Shown one piece after another: positions 54,788-64,000 of a stretch of DNA of 64,000 nucleotides. The DNA comes from Siphonodentalium dalli (Eukaryota > Mollusca > Scaphopoda > Gadilida > Siphonodentaliidae): NCBI GenBank assembly GCA_032622095.1, contig CP136063.1, positions 271,989,426 to 272,053,425 of the forward strand, given 5' to 3'. The first letter of the stretch is position 1. Each line of letters starts with the position of its first letter. A program made the translations under genes and the position numbers. The notes beneath the pieces were generated by a model, which was not told where the DNA came from, did no database searches, and was given only the letters and a program-made list of their open reading frames with translations.

Positions 54788-57049
54788 TTGTTAGTCTATT
54801 CCTGGTATGTTACAAATAAAGAGCGTTCATCGTTAGTCTATTGCTGGTATGTTAAAAATAAAGAACGCTCATTGTTAGTCTATTCCTGGTATGTTACAAA
54901 TAAAGAACGCTCATTGTTAGTCTATTCCTGGTATGTTACAAATAAAGAACGCTCATTGTTAGTCTATTCCTGGTGTGTTACAAATAAAGAGCGTTCATTG
55001 TTAGTCTATACCTGGTATGATACAAATAAAGAGCGTTCATTGTTAGTCTACTCATTGTATATTACCAATGAAGAGCGTTCCTTGTTAGAAAATTCCTGGT
55101 ATGTTACAAATAAAGAACGCTCATTGTTCGTCTATTCCTGGTATGTTACAAATAAAGAACGCTCATTGTTAGTATATTCCTGGTATGTTATAAATAAAGA
55201 ACGCTCATCGTTAGTCTATACCTGGTATGATACAAATAAAGAGCGTTCATTGTTAGTCTACTCATTGTATATTACCAATAAAGAGCGTTCCTTGTTAGAA
55301 AATTCCTGGTATGTTACAAATAAAGAACGCTCATCGTTAGTCTATTCCTGGTATGTTACAAACAAAGAGCGTTAATCGTTAGTCTATTCCTGGTATGTTA
55401 CAAATAAAGAACGCTCATTGTTTGTCTATTCCTGGTATGTTACACATAAAGAACGCTCATTGTTCGTCTATTCCTGGTATGTTACAAATAAAGAGCGTTC
55501 ATCGTTAGTCTATTCCTGGTATGTTACAAATAAAGAACTCTCATTGTTAGTCTATTCCTGGTATGTTACAAATAAAGAACGTTCATTGTTAGTCTATTCC
55601 TGGTATGATACAAATAAAGAACGCTCATTGTTAGTCTATTCCTGGTATGTTACAAATAAAGAACGCTCATTGTTAGTCTATTCCTGGTATGTTACAAATA
55701 AAGAACGCTCATTGTTAGTCTATTCCTGGTATGTTACAAATAAAGAACGCTCATTGTTAGTCTATTCCTGGTATGTTACAAATAAAGAACGCTCATTGTT
55801 AGTCTATTCCTGGTATGTTACAAATAAAGAGCGTTCATCATTAGTCTATTCCTGGTATGTTACAAATAAAGAGCGTTCATCGTTAGTCTATTCCTGGTAT
55901 GTTACAAATAAAGAGCGTTCATTGTTAGTCTATTCCTGGTATGTTATAAATAAAGAACGCTCATTGTTAGTCTATTCCTGGTATGTTACAAATAAAGAAC
56001 GCTCATTGTTAGTCTATTCCTGGTATGTTACAAATAAAGAACGCTCATCGTTAGTCTATACCTGGTATGATACAAATAAAGAGCGTTCATTGTTAGTCTA
56101 CTCATTGTATATTACCAATAAAGAGCGTTCCTTGTTAGAAAATTCATGGTATGTTACAAATAAAGAACGCTCATCGTTAGTCTATTACTGGTATGTTACA
56201 AATAAAGAGCGTTCATCGTTAGTCTATTCCTGGTATGTTACAAATAAAGAACGCTCATTGTTAGTCTATTCCTGGTATGTTACAAACAAAGAGCGTTCAT
56301 CGTTAGTCTATACCTGGTATGTTACACATAAAGAACGCTCATTGTTAGTCTATGCCTGGTATGTTACAAATAAAGAACGCTCATCGTTAGTCTATACCTG
56401 GTATGATACAAATAAAGAGCGTTCATTGTTAGTCTACTCATTGTATATTACCAATAAAGAGCGTTCCTTGTTAGAAAATTCCTGGTATGTTACAAATAAA
56501 GAACGCTCATCGTTAGTCTATTACTGGTATGTTACAAATAAAGAGCGTTCATCGTTAGTCTATTCCTGGTATGTTACAAATAAAGAACGCTCATTGTTAG
56601 TCTATTCCTGGTATGTTACAAACAAAGAGCGTTCATCGTTAGTCTATTCCTGGTATGTTACAAATAAAGAACGCTCATTGTTTGTCTATTCCTGGTATGT
56701 TACACATAAAGAACGCTCATTGTTCGTCTATTCCTGGTATGTTACAAATAAAGAGCGTTCATTGTTAGTCTATTCCTGGTATGTTACACATAAAGAACGT
56801 CCATTGTTAGTCTATTCCTGGTATGTTACAAATAAAGAACGCTCATTGTTCGTCTATTCCTGGTATGTTACAAATAAAGAGCGTTCATCGTTAGTCTATT
56901 CCTGGTATGTTACAAATAAAGAACGCTCATTGTTAGTCTATTCCTGGTATGTTACAAACAAAGAGCGTTCATCGTTAGTCTATTCCTGGTATGTTACAAA
57001 TAAAGAACGCTCATTGTTTGTCTATTCCTGGTATGTTACAAATAAATAA
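54788..57049 (+). repeat. 2.26-kb run of almost pure 42-bp monomers
   Basis: About 54 consecutive 42-bp units in one frame, broken only by one taa at 55373-55375 (tca to taa). The downstream part, 55418-57049, is open for 543 codons and is the longest open frame in the window; it ends in a taa made by gaa to taa at 57047-57049. Subtypes include the atacctggtatgatac and actcattgtatattac pair, repeated four times (near 55007, 55219, 56059 and 56398). I do not call it a gene. There is no non-repeat sequence, splice signal or start context that would support one, and every codon is satellite monomer. Confidence 0.85.
55637..55678 (+). repeat. Canonical 42-bp monomer (reference copy)
   Basis: This copy matches the commonest base at each position by eye. 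Four perfect copies follow each other from 55637 to 55804, 168 bp in all. In the open frame it reads YSWYVTNKERSLLV. Common variants are: octamer gaacgctc to gagcgttc (silent in that frame), ttg to tcg (Leu to Ser), tta to ttc or ttt (Leu to Phe), gttac to gatac (Val to Asp), and tgttac to tgttat (Thr to Ile). The variants occur in fixed orders inside the higher-order repeats, so they mark monomer subtypes rather than random noise. Confidence 0.95.
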
Positions 57050-58324
57050 CACTCATTGTTAGTCTATTCCTGGTATGTTATAAATAAAGAGCGTTCATTG
57101 TTAGTCTATTCCTGATATATTACACATAAAGAACGCTCATTGTTAGTCTTACTCCTGGTATGTTACAAATAAAGAGGGTTCATCGTTAGTCTATTCCTGA
57201 TATATTACACATAAAGAACGCTCATTGTTAGTCTATTCCTGGTATGTTACACATAAAGAACGCTCATTGTTAGTCTACTCCTGGTATGTTACAAATAAAG
57301 AACTCTCATTGTTCGTCTATTCCTGGTATGTTACAAATAAAGAGCGTTCATCGTTAGTCTATTCCTGATATATTACACATAAAGAACGCTCATTGTTAGT
57401 CTTACTCCTGGTATGTTACAAATAAAGAACGCTCATTGTTAGTCTTACTCCTGTTATGTTACAAATAGAGAGAGTTCATTGTTAGTCTATTCCTGGTATG
57501 TTACAAATAAAGAACGCTCATTGTTCGTCTATTCCTGGTATGTTACAAATAAAGAGCGTTCATCGTTAGTCTATTCCTGATATATTACACATAAAGAACG
57601 CTCATTGTTAGTCTTATTCCTGGAATGTTACAAATAAAGAACGCTCATTGTTAGTCTTACTCCTGGTACGTTACAAATAAAGAGAGTTCATTGTTAGTCT
57701 ATTCATGGTATATTACACATAAAGAACGCTCATTGTTCGTCTATTCCTGGTATGTTACAAATAAAGAACTCTCATTGTTCGTCTACTCCTGGTATGTTAC
57801 AAATAAAGAGCGTTCATCGTTAGTCTACTCCTGATATATTACACATAAAGAACGCTCATTGTTAGTCTTACTCCTGGTATGTTTCAAATAAAGAGGGTTC
57901 ATCGTTAGTCTATTCCTGATATATTACACATAAAGAACGCTCATTGTTAGTCTTACTCCTGGTATGTTACAAATAAAGAACGCTCATTGTTAGTCTTACT
58001 CCTGGTATGTTACAAATAAAGAGAGTTCATTGTTAGTCTATTCCTGGTATGTTACAAATAAAGAACGCTCATTGTTCGTCTATTCCTGGTATGTTACAAA
58101 TAAAGAACGCTCATTGTTCGTCTATTCCTGGTATGTTACAAATGAAGAACGCTCATTGTTCGTCTATTCCTAGTATGTTACAAATAAAGAGCGTTCATCG
58201 TTAGTCTATTCCTGGTATGTTACAAATAAAGAACGCTCATTGTTCGTCTATTCCTGGATTGTAACCAACAAAGAACGTCCATTGTTAGTCTTATTCATGG
58301 TATGTTACAAAAAAAGAACGCTCA
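57050..58324 (+). repeat. Block rich in the tcctgatatattacac monomer
   Basis: A locally amplified mixture in which the tgatatattacacat monomer, usually once per HOR, appears many times (near 57114, 57198, 57367, 57577, 57832 and 57916). Private variants include aaagagggttc (57173 and 57891), ctacgttac-like (57668) and aatgaagaac (58141). Its stop codons close every frame. No other feature is seen. Confidence 0.8.
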
Positions 58325-59862
58325 TTGTTAGTCTATTCCTGGTATGTTACAAATAAAGAGCGTTCATCGTTAGTCTATTCCTGGTATGTTACAAATAAAG
58401 AACGCTCATTGTTAGTCTATTCCTGGTATGTTACAAATAAAGAGCGTTCATCGTTAGTCTATTCCTGGTATGTTACAAATAAAGAACGCTCATTGTTTGT
58501 CTATTCCTGGTATGTTACAAATAAAGAGCGTTTATTGTTTGTCTATTCCTGGTATGTAGTCAACAAAGAACGTCCATTGTTGGTCTTATTCCTGGTATGT
58601 TACACATAAAGAGCGTTCATTGTTAGTATATTCATTGTTTGTTACCAATAAAGTCCGTTCATTGTTAGTCTTAGTCATGGTATGTTACAAATAAAGAGCG
58701 TCCCTTGTTAGTATATTCATGGTATGTTACACATAAAGATCGTTCATTGTTAGTCTCATTCCTGGTATGTTACAAATAAAGAGCGTTCATTGTTAGTCTT
58801 ACACATTGTATGTTACAAATAAAGAGCGTTCATTGTTAGTCTATTCCAGGTTTGTTACAAATAAATAACGCTCATTGTTATATAGTCTATTCTTGGTATG
58901 TTACAAATAAAGATGGTTCATTGTTAGTCTTACTCCTGGTATGTTACAAATAAAGAACGCTCTTTGTTAGTCTATTCCTGGTATGTTATAAATAAAGAGC
59001 GTTCCTTGTTAGTATATTCATGGTATGTTACAATTAAAGATCGTGCATTGTTAGTCTTATTCCTGGTATGTTACACATAAAGAGCGTTCATTGTTAGTCT
59101 ACTCATTGTATATTACCAATAAAGAGCGTTCCTTGTTAGAAAATTCATGGTATGTTACAAATAAAGATCGTTCATTGTTAGTCTTATTCCTGGTATGTTA
59201 CAAATAAAGAACGCTCATTGTTAGTCTATTCCTGGTATGTTACAAATAAAGAGCGTTAATTGTTAGTCTATTCCTGGTATGTAACCAACAAGGAACGTCC
59301 ATTGTTAGTCTTATTCATGGTATGTTACAAATAAAGAGCGTTCATTGCTAGTCTTACTCCTGGTATGTGACAAATAAAGAACGCTCATTATTAGTCTTAC
59401 TCTTGGTAGGTTAAATATAAAGAGCGTTGATTGATAGTCTATTATTGGTATGTTACATATAAAGAACGCTCATTGTTAGTCTTACTCCTGGTATGTTACA
59501 AATAAAGAGTGTTCATTGTTAGTCTTACTCCTGGTATGTTACAAATAAAGAACGCTCATTGCTAGTCTATTCCTGGTATGTTACAAATAAAAAGCGTTCA
59601 TTGTTAGTCTTATTCCTGGTATGTTACAAATAAATAACGCTCATTGTTAGTCTTATTCCTTGTATGTTACAAATAAAGAACGCTCATTGTTAGTCTATTC
59701 CTGGTATGCTACAAATAAAGAACGCTCATTGTTAGTCTATTCCTGGTGTGTTACAAATAAAGAGCGTTCATTGTTAGTCTATACCTGGTATGATACAAAT
59801 AAAGAGCGTTCATTGTTAGTCTACTCATTGTATATTACCAATAAAGAGCGTTCCTTGTTAGA
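58325..59862 (+). repeat. A-like distal unit and start of next C-like unit
   Basis: The 42-bp island 58325-58609 joins at about 58500 to spacer matching 48488 onward at an offset of 10012. The A-start motif is near 59417. The following C-like unit keeps two more monomers than its counterpart near 49630 (the tgtatgttac and tatgctac units, 59660-59735), then stops after the attcatg junction at 59865-59872. Confidence 0.82.
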
Positions 59863-62800
59863 AAATTCATGATATATTACACATAAAGAACGCTCATTGT
59901 TAGTCTTACTCCTGGTATGTTACAAATAAAGAACGCTCATTGTTAGTCTTACTCCTGGTATGTTACAAATAAAGAGCGTTCATTGTTAGTCTTACTCCTG
60001 GTATGTTACAAATAAAGAGAGTTCATTGTTAGTCTATTCCTGGTATGTTACAAATAAAGAACCCTCATTGTTAGTCTATTCCTGGATTGTAACCAACAAA
60101 GAACGTCCATTGTTAGTCTTATTCATGGTATGTTACAAATAAAGAACGCTCATTGTTAGTCTATTCCTGGTATGTTACAAATAAAGAGCGTTCATCGTTA
60201 GTCTATTCCTGGTATGTTACAAATAAAGAACGCTCATTGTTAGTCTATTCCTGGTATGTTACAAATAAAGAGCGTTCATCGTTAGTCTATTCCTGGTATG
60301 TTACAAATAAAGAACGCTCATTGTTTGTCTATTCCTGGTATGTTACAAATAAAGAACGCTCACCGTTAGTCTATTCCTGGTATGTTATAAATAAAGAGCG
60401 TTTATTGTTAGTCTATTCCTCGTTTGTTATAAATAAAGAGCGTTCATTGTTAGTCTATTCCTGGTGTGTTACAAATAAAGAGCGTTCATTGTTAGTCTAT
60501 ACATGGTATGTTACAAATAAAGAGCGTTCATTGTTAGTCTTACTCCTGGTATGTTTCAAATAAAGAATGTTCATTGTTAGTCTATTCCTGGTATGTTACA
60601 CACAAAGAGCGTTCATTGTCAGTCTACTCATTGTATATTACCAATAAAGACCGTCCCTTGTTAGTATATTCATGGTATGTTACAAATAAAGATCGTTTAT
60701 TGTTAGTCTTATTCCTGGTATGTTACAAATAAAGAGTGTTCATTGTTAGTCTTACACAGTGTATGTTACAAATAAAGAGCGTTCACTGTTAGTCACCTCC
60801 TGACAAATAACCAATACTAAGCGTTCATTGTTAGTCTATTCCTGGTATGTTACCAATAAAGATCATTCATTGTTAGTCTTATTCCTGTGATGTTACAAAT
60901 AAAGAGCGTTAATTGTTAGTCTATTCTTGGTATGTTACAAATAAAGAGCGTTCATTGTTAGTCTTACTCCTGGTATGTTACAAATAAAGAACGCTCATTG
61001 TTAGTCTATTCCTGGTATGTTATAAATAAAGAGCGTTCCTTGTTAGTATATTCATGGTATGTTACAAATACAGATCGTGCATTGTTAGTCTTATTCCTGG
61101 TATGTTACACATAAAGAGCGTTCATTGTTAGTCTACTCATTGTATATTACCAATAAAGAGCGTTCCTTGTTAGAAAATTCATGGTATGTTACAAATAAAG
61201 ATCGTTCATTGTTAGTCTTATTCCTGGTATGTTACAAATAAAGAACGCTCATTGTTAGTCTATTCCTGGTATGTTACAAATAAAGAGCGTTAATTGTTAG
61301 TCTATTCCTGGTATGTAACCAACAAGGAACGTCCATTGTTAGTCTTACTCCTGGTATGTTACAAATAAAGAACGCTCATTATTAGTCTTACTCTTGGTAT
61401 GTTACATATAAAGAGCGTTGATTGATAGTCTATTATTGGTATGTTACATATAAAGAACGCTCATTGTTAGTCTTACTCCTGGTATGTTACAAATAAAGAG
61501 TGTTCATTGTTAGTCTTACTCCTGGTATGTTACAAATAAAGAACGCTCATTGCTAGTCTATTCCTGGTATGTTACAAATAAAAAGCGTTCATTGTTAGTC
61601 TTATTCCTGGTATGTTACAAATAAATAACGCTCATTGTTAGTATATTCCTGGTATGATACAAATAAAGAGCGTTCATTGTTAGTCTTATTCCTTGTATGT
61701 TACAAATAAAGAACGCTCATTGTTAGTCTATTCCTGGTATGCTACAAATAAAGAACGCTCATTGTTAGTCTATTCCTGGTGTGTTACAAATAAAGAGCAT
61801 TCATTGTTAGTCTATACCTGGTATGATACAAATAAAGAGCGTTCATTGTTAGTCTACTCATTGTATATTACCAATAAAGAGCGTTCCTTGTTAGAAAATT
61901 CATGGTATGTTACAAATAAAGAACGCTCATTGTTCGTCTATTCCTGGTATGTTACAAATAATGAGCGTTCATCGTTAGTCTATTCCTGGTATGTTACAAA
62001 TAAAGAACGCTCATTGTTAGTCTATTCCTGGTATGTTACAAATAAAGAACGCTCATTGTTCGTCTATTCCTGGTATGTTACAAATAAAGAGCGTTCATCG
62101 TTAGTCTATTCCTGGTATGTTACAAATAAAGAACGCTCATTGTTAGTCTATTCCTGGTATGTTACAAACAAAGAGCGTTCATCGTTAGTCTATTCTTGGT
62201 ATGTTACAACTAAAGAACGCTCATTGTTTGTCTATTCCTGGTATGTTACAAATAAAGAACACTCATTGTTAGTCTATTCCTGGTATGTTATAAATAAAGA
62301 GCGTTCATTGTTAGTCTATTCCTGATATATTACACATAAAGAACGCTCATTGTTAGTCTTACTCCTGGTATGTTACAAATAAAGAACGCTCATTGTTAGT
62401 CTTACTCCTGGTATGTTACAAATAAAGAGAGTTCATTGTTAGTCTATTCCTGGTATGTTACAAATAAAGAACGCTCATTGTTAGTCTATTCCTGGATTGT
62501 AACCAACAAAGAACGTCCATTATTAGTCTTATTCATGGTATGTTACAAATAAAGAACACTCATTGTTAGTCTATTCCTGGTATGTTACAAATAAAGAGCG
62601 TTCATCGTTAGTCTATTCCTGGTATGTTACAAATAAAGAACGCTCATTGTTTGTCTATTCCTGGTATGTTACAAATAAAGAACGCTCATTGTTTGTCTAT
62701 TCCTGGTATGTTACAAATAAAGAACGCTCATCGTTCATCGTTAGTCTATTCCTGGTATGTTACAAATAAAGAACGCTCATTGTTTGTCTATTCCTGGTAT

Positions 62801-64000
62801 GTTACAAATAAAGAACGCTCATCGTTAGTCTATTCCTGGTATGTTATATATAAAGAGCGTTTATTGTTAGTCTATTCCTCGTTTGTTATAAATAAAGAGC
62901 GTTCATTGTTAGTCTATTCCTGATATATTACACATAAAGAACGCTCATTGTTAGTCTTACTCCTGGTATGTTACAAATAAAGAGCGTTCATTGTTAGTCT
63001 TACTCCTGGTATGTTACAAATAAAGAATGTTCATTGTTAGTCTATTCCTGGTATGATACAAATAAAGAGCGTTCATTGTTAGTCTATTCCTGGTATGTTA
63101 CAAATAAAGAACGCTCATTGTTATATAGTCTATTCCTGGTATGTTACAAATAAAGAGCGTTCATTGTTAGTCTTACTCCTGGTATGTTACAAATAAAGAA
63201 CGCTCATTGTTAGTCTATTCCAGGTATGTTACAAATAAAGAACGTTTATTGCTAATCTTATTCCTTGTATGTTACAAATAAAGAACGCTCATTGTTAGTC
63301 TATTCCTGGTATGCTACAAATAAAGAACGCTTATTGTTAGTCTATTCCTGTTGTGTTACAAATAAAGAGCGTTCATTGTTAGTCTATACCTGGTATGATA
63401 CAAATAAAGAGCGTTCATTGTTAGTCTACTCATTGTATATTACCAATAAAGAGCGTTCCTTGTTAGAAAATTCATGGTATGTTACAAATAAAGAACGCTC
63501 ATTGTTCGTCTATTCCTGGTATGTTACAAATAAAGAGCGTTCATCGTTAGTCTATTCCTGGTATGTTACAAATAAAGAACGCTCATTGTTAGTCTATTCC
63601 TGGTATGTTACAAATAAAGAGCGTTCATCGTTAGTCTATTCCTGGTATGTTACAAATAAAGAACGCTCATTGTTCGTCTATTCCTGGTATGTTACAAATA
63701 AAGAGCGTTCATCGTTAGTCTATTCCTGGTATGTTACAAATAAAGAACGCTCATTGTTAGTCTATTCCTGGTATGTTACAAATAAAGAGCGTTCATCGTT
63801 AGTCTATTCCTGGTATGTTACAAATAAAGAACGCTCATTGTTCGTCTATTACTGGTATGTTACAAATAAAGAGCGTTCATCGTTAGTCTATTCCTGGTAT
63901 GTTGCACATAAAGAACGCTCATTGTTAGTCTATTCCTGGTATGTTACAAATAAAGAGCGTTCATCGTTAGTCTATTCCTGGTATGTTACAAATAAAGAAC
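59863..64000 (+). repeat. 9467-bp superrepeat, copy 2 (cut by window end)
   Basis: It matches 50396-54400. The offset is 9467 up to about 62690 and 9600 after a 133-bp insertion that ends in a 49-bp monomer. All private variants checked are shared with copy 1, so the copies look almost identical. Islands are at 60153-60563, 61693-62325, 62563-62769 and from 63265 onward. Confidence 0.87.
62729..62742 (+). repeat. 7-bp duplication making a 49-bp monomer
   Basis: The heptamer catcgtt occurs twice in a row here (gctcatcgttcatcgttag), so this unit is 49 bp. This gives the only out-of-register join noticed, and it shifts the reading frame by one. The corresponding place in copy 1 (near 53220) is normal. 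Confidence 0.9.

Larger units (their letters stand above)
50396..59862 (+). repeat. 9467-bp superrepeat, copy 1
   Basis: Sequence from about 50396 recurs at 59863 with an offset of 9467. Shared rare changes include acagtgtatg near 51288 and 60755, aatactaagcg near 51346 and 60813, aatacagatcg near 51601 and 61068, aataatgagcg near 52492 and 61959, and aactaaag near 52740 and 62207. It contains C-like, A-like and D-like segments, then the long 42-bp run and a mixed block. Confidence 0.85.
1..64000 (+). repeat. 42/43-bp satellite DNA array spanning the whole window
   Basis: Every part of the window is built from one monomer family in head-to-tail order with no interruption by other DNA. Invariant landmarks per monomer are cctggtatgttac, then aataaag, then an octamer (gaacgctc or gagcgttc), then attgttagtc. 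Most units are 42 bp (linker gtctattcc) or 43 bp (linker gtcttactcc or gtcttattcc); rarer ones are 41, 46 or 49 bp. The canonical unit has 14 G+C in 42 bases and no strand skew in G against C. No inverted segment was seen. The layered organisation (monomer, multi-kb HOR, duplicated blocks) is typical of eukaryotic heterochromatic satellites such as centromeric arrays. A centromeric role is only an inference, and I do not recognise the family or the host. Confidence 0.98.

Noticed and set aside
55418-57049. A 543-codon protein-coding gene (and the many 61-304-codon open frames)
   Set aside because: All are made only of satellite monomers and stay open because 42 is a multiple of 3. They stop wherever a 43-bp unit or a point-mutation stop occurs, have no unique termini, and the apparent start codons are unrelated to any start context.
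57173-57897. Transposon or tRNA hidden in the irregular block
   Set aside because: Every irregular stretch read there still aligns to the 42/43-bp monomer with point changes. No terminal repeats, target-site duplications, cloverleaf or poly(A) tail were seen.
62624-62923. Open frame starting in a different phase (MLQIKNAH...) near the 7-bp duplication
   Set aside because: It begins in an alternative frame of the same monomers and crosses into the usual frame through the 7-bp duplication. It is an accident of that indel.
1-64000. CRISPR array or plasmid iterons
   Set aside because: There are no unique spacers between repeats; the repeats are contiguous, number about 1,500 and form multi-kb higher-order units, unlike either system.
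1-64000. CENP-B box or telomeric repeat in the monomer
   Set aside because: I saw no match to the ttcg....a..cggg pattern and no ttaggg-like tandem repeat. A centromeric role is possible but not shown by a known motif.
1-64000. Inverted segments or genes on the minus strand
   Set aside because: No block of reverse-complement monomers was found, and the minus strand has stops in each unit. Only the 8-bp octamer shows the orientation switch.

Overview
The whole 64 kb window is one uninterrupted satellite DNA array. I found no unique sequence, recognisable gene, RNA gene, transposon or CRISPR array in it. The basic unit is a 42-43 bp monomer, about 33% GC. It is always in the same orientation and repeats roughly 1,500 times (64,000 divided by about 42.3). 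A canonical 42-bp monomer lies at 55637-55678. This kind of array points to a eukaryotic (peri)centromeric, subtelomeric or other heterochromatic block. The species cannot be told from the sequence.

Two monomer length classes set the architecture. Runs of 42-bp monomers (14 codons) keep one reading frame open and give long repetitive ORFs with the peptide unit YSWYVTNKERSLLV. Runs rich in 43-bp monomers, which have one extra base in the linker before the cctgg core, shift the frame at each unit and hold many stops. The ORFs are best explained as a by-product of 42 being divisible by 3, so I call no CDS.

Layout, by higher-order repeat (HOR): (1) 1-20891 holds six copies of a 3433-bp HOR 'A' (about 81 monomers each). 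The third is expanded by 674 bp and the fifth shortened by 381 bp. (2) 20892-21388 is a collapsed A copy. (3) 21389-31820 holds three copies of a rearranged HOR 'B' (3477, 3477 and 3478 bp). (4) 31821-43744 holds A units alternating with a 1.7-kb segment 'C', giving a 5167-bp period. (5) 43745-48427 holds local tandem duplications with periods of 211, 1348 and 294 bp. (6) 48428-64000 holds a larger duplicated block whose two copies lie 9467-10012 bp apart, enclosing a 2.3-kb run of almost pure 42-bp monomers (about 54.79-57.05 kb).

The sequence records how the array evolved. Several unequal-exchange junctions can be narrowed to about 7-20 bp of shared sequence, and one duplication is out of register and leaves a 49-bp monomer. 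The most striking pattern is inside the monomer. The two dominant versions of its octamer, gaacgctc and gagcgttc, are exact reverse complements of each other. They are often interspersed in neighbouring units, and both encode Glu-Arg in the open frame. All comparisons were made by eye; exact identities and counts need computation.
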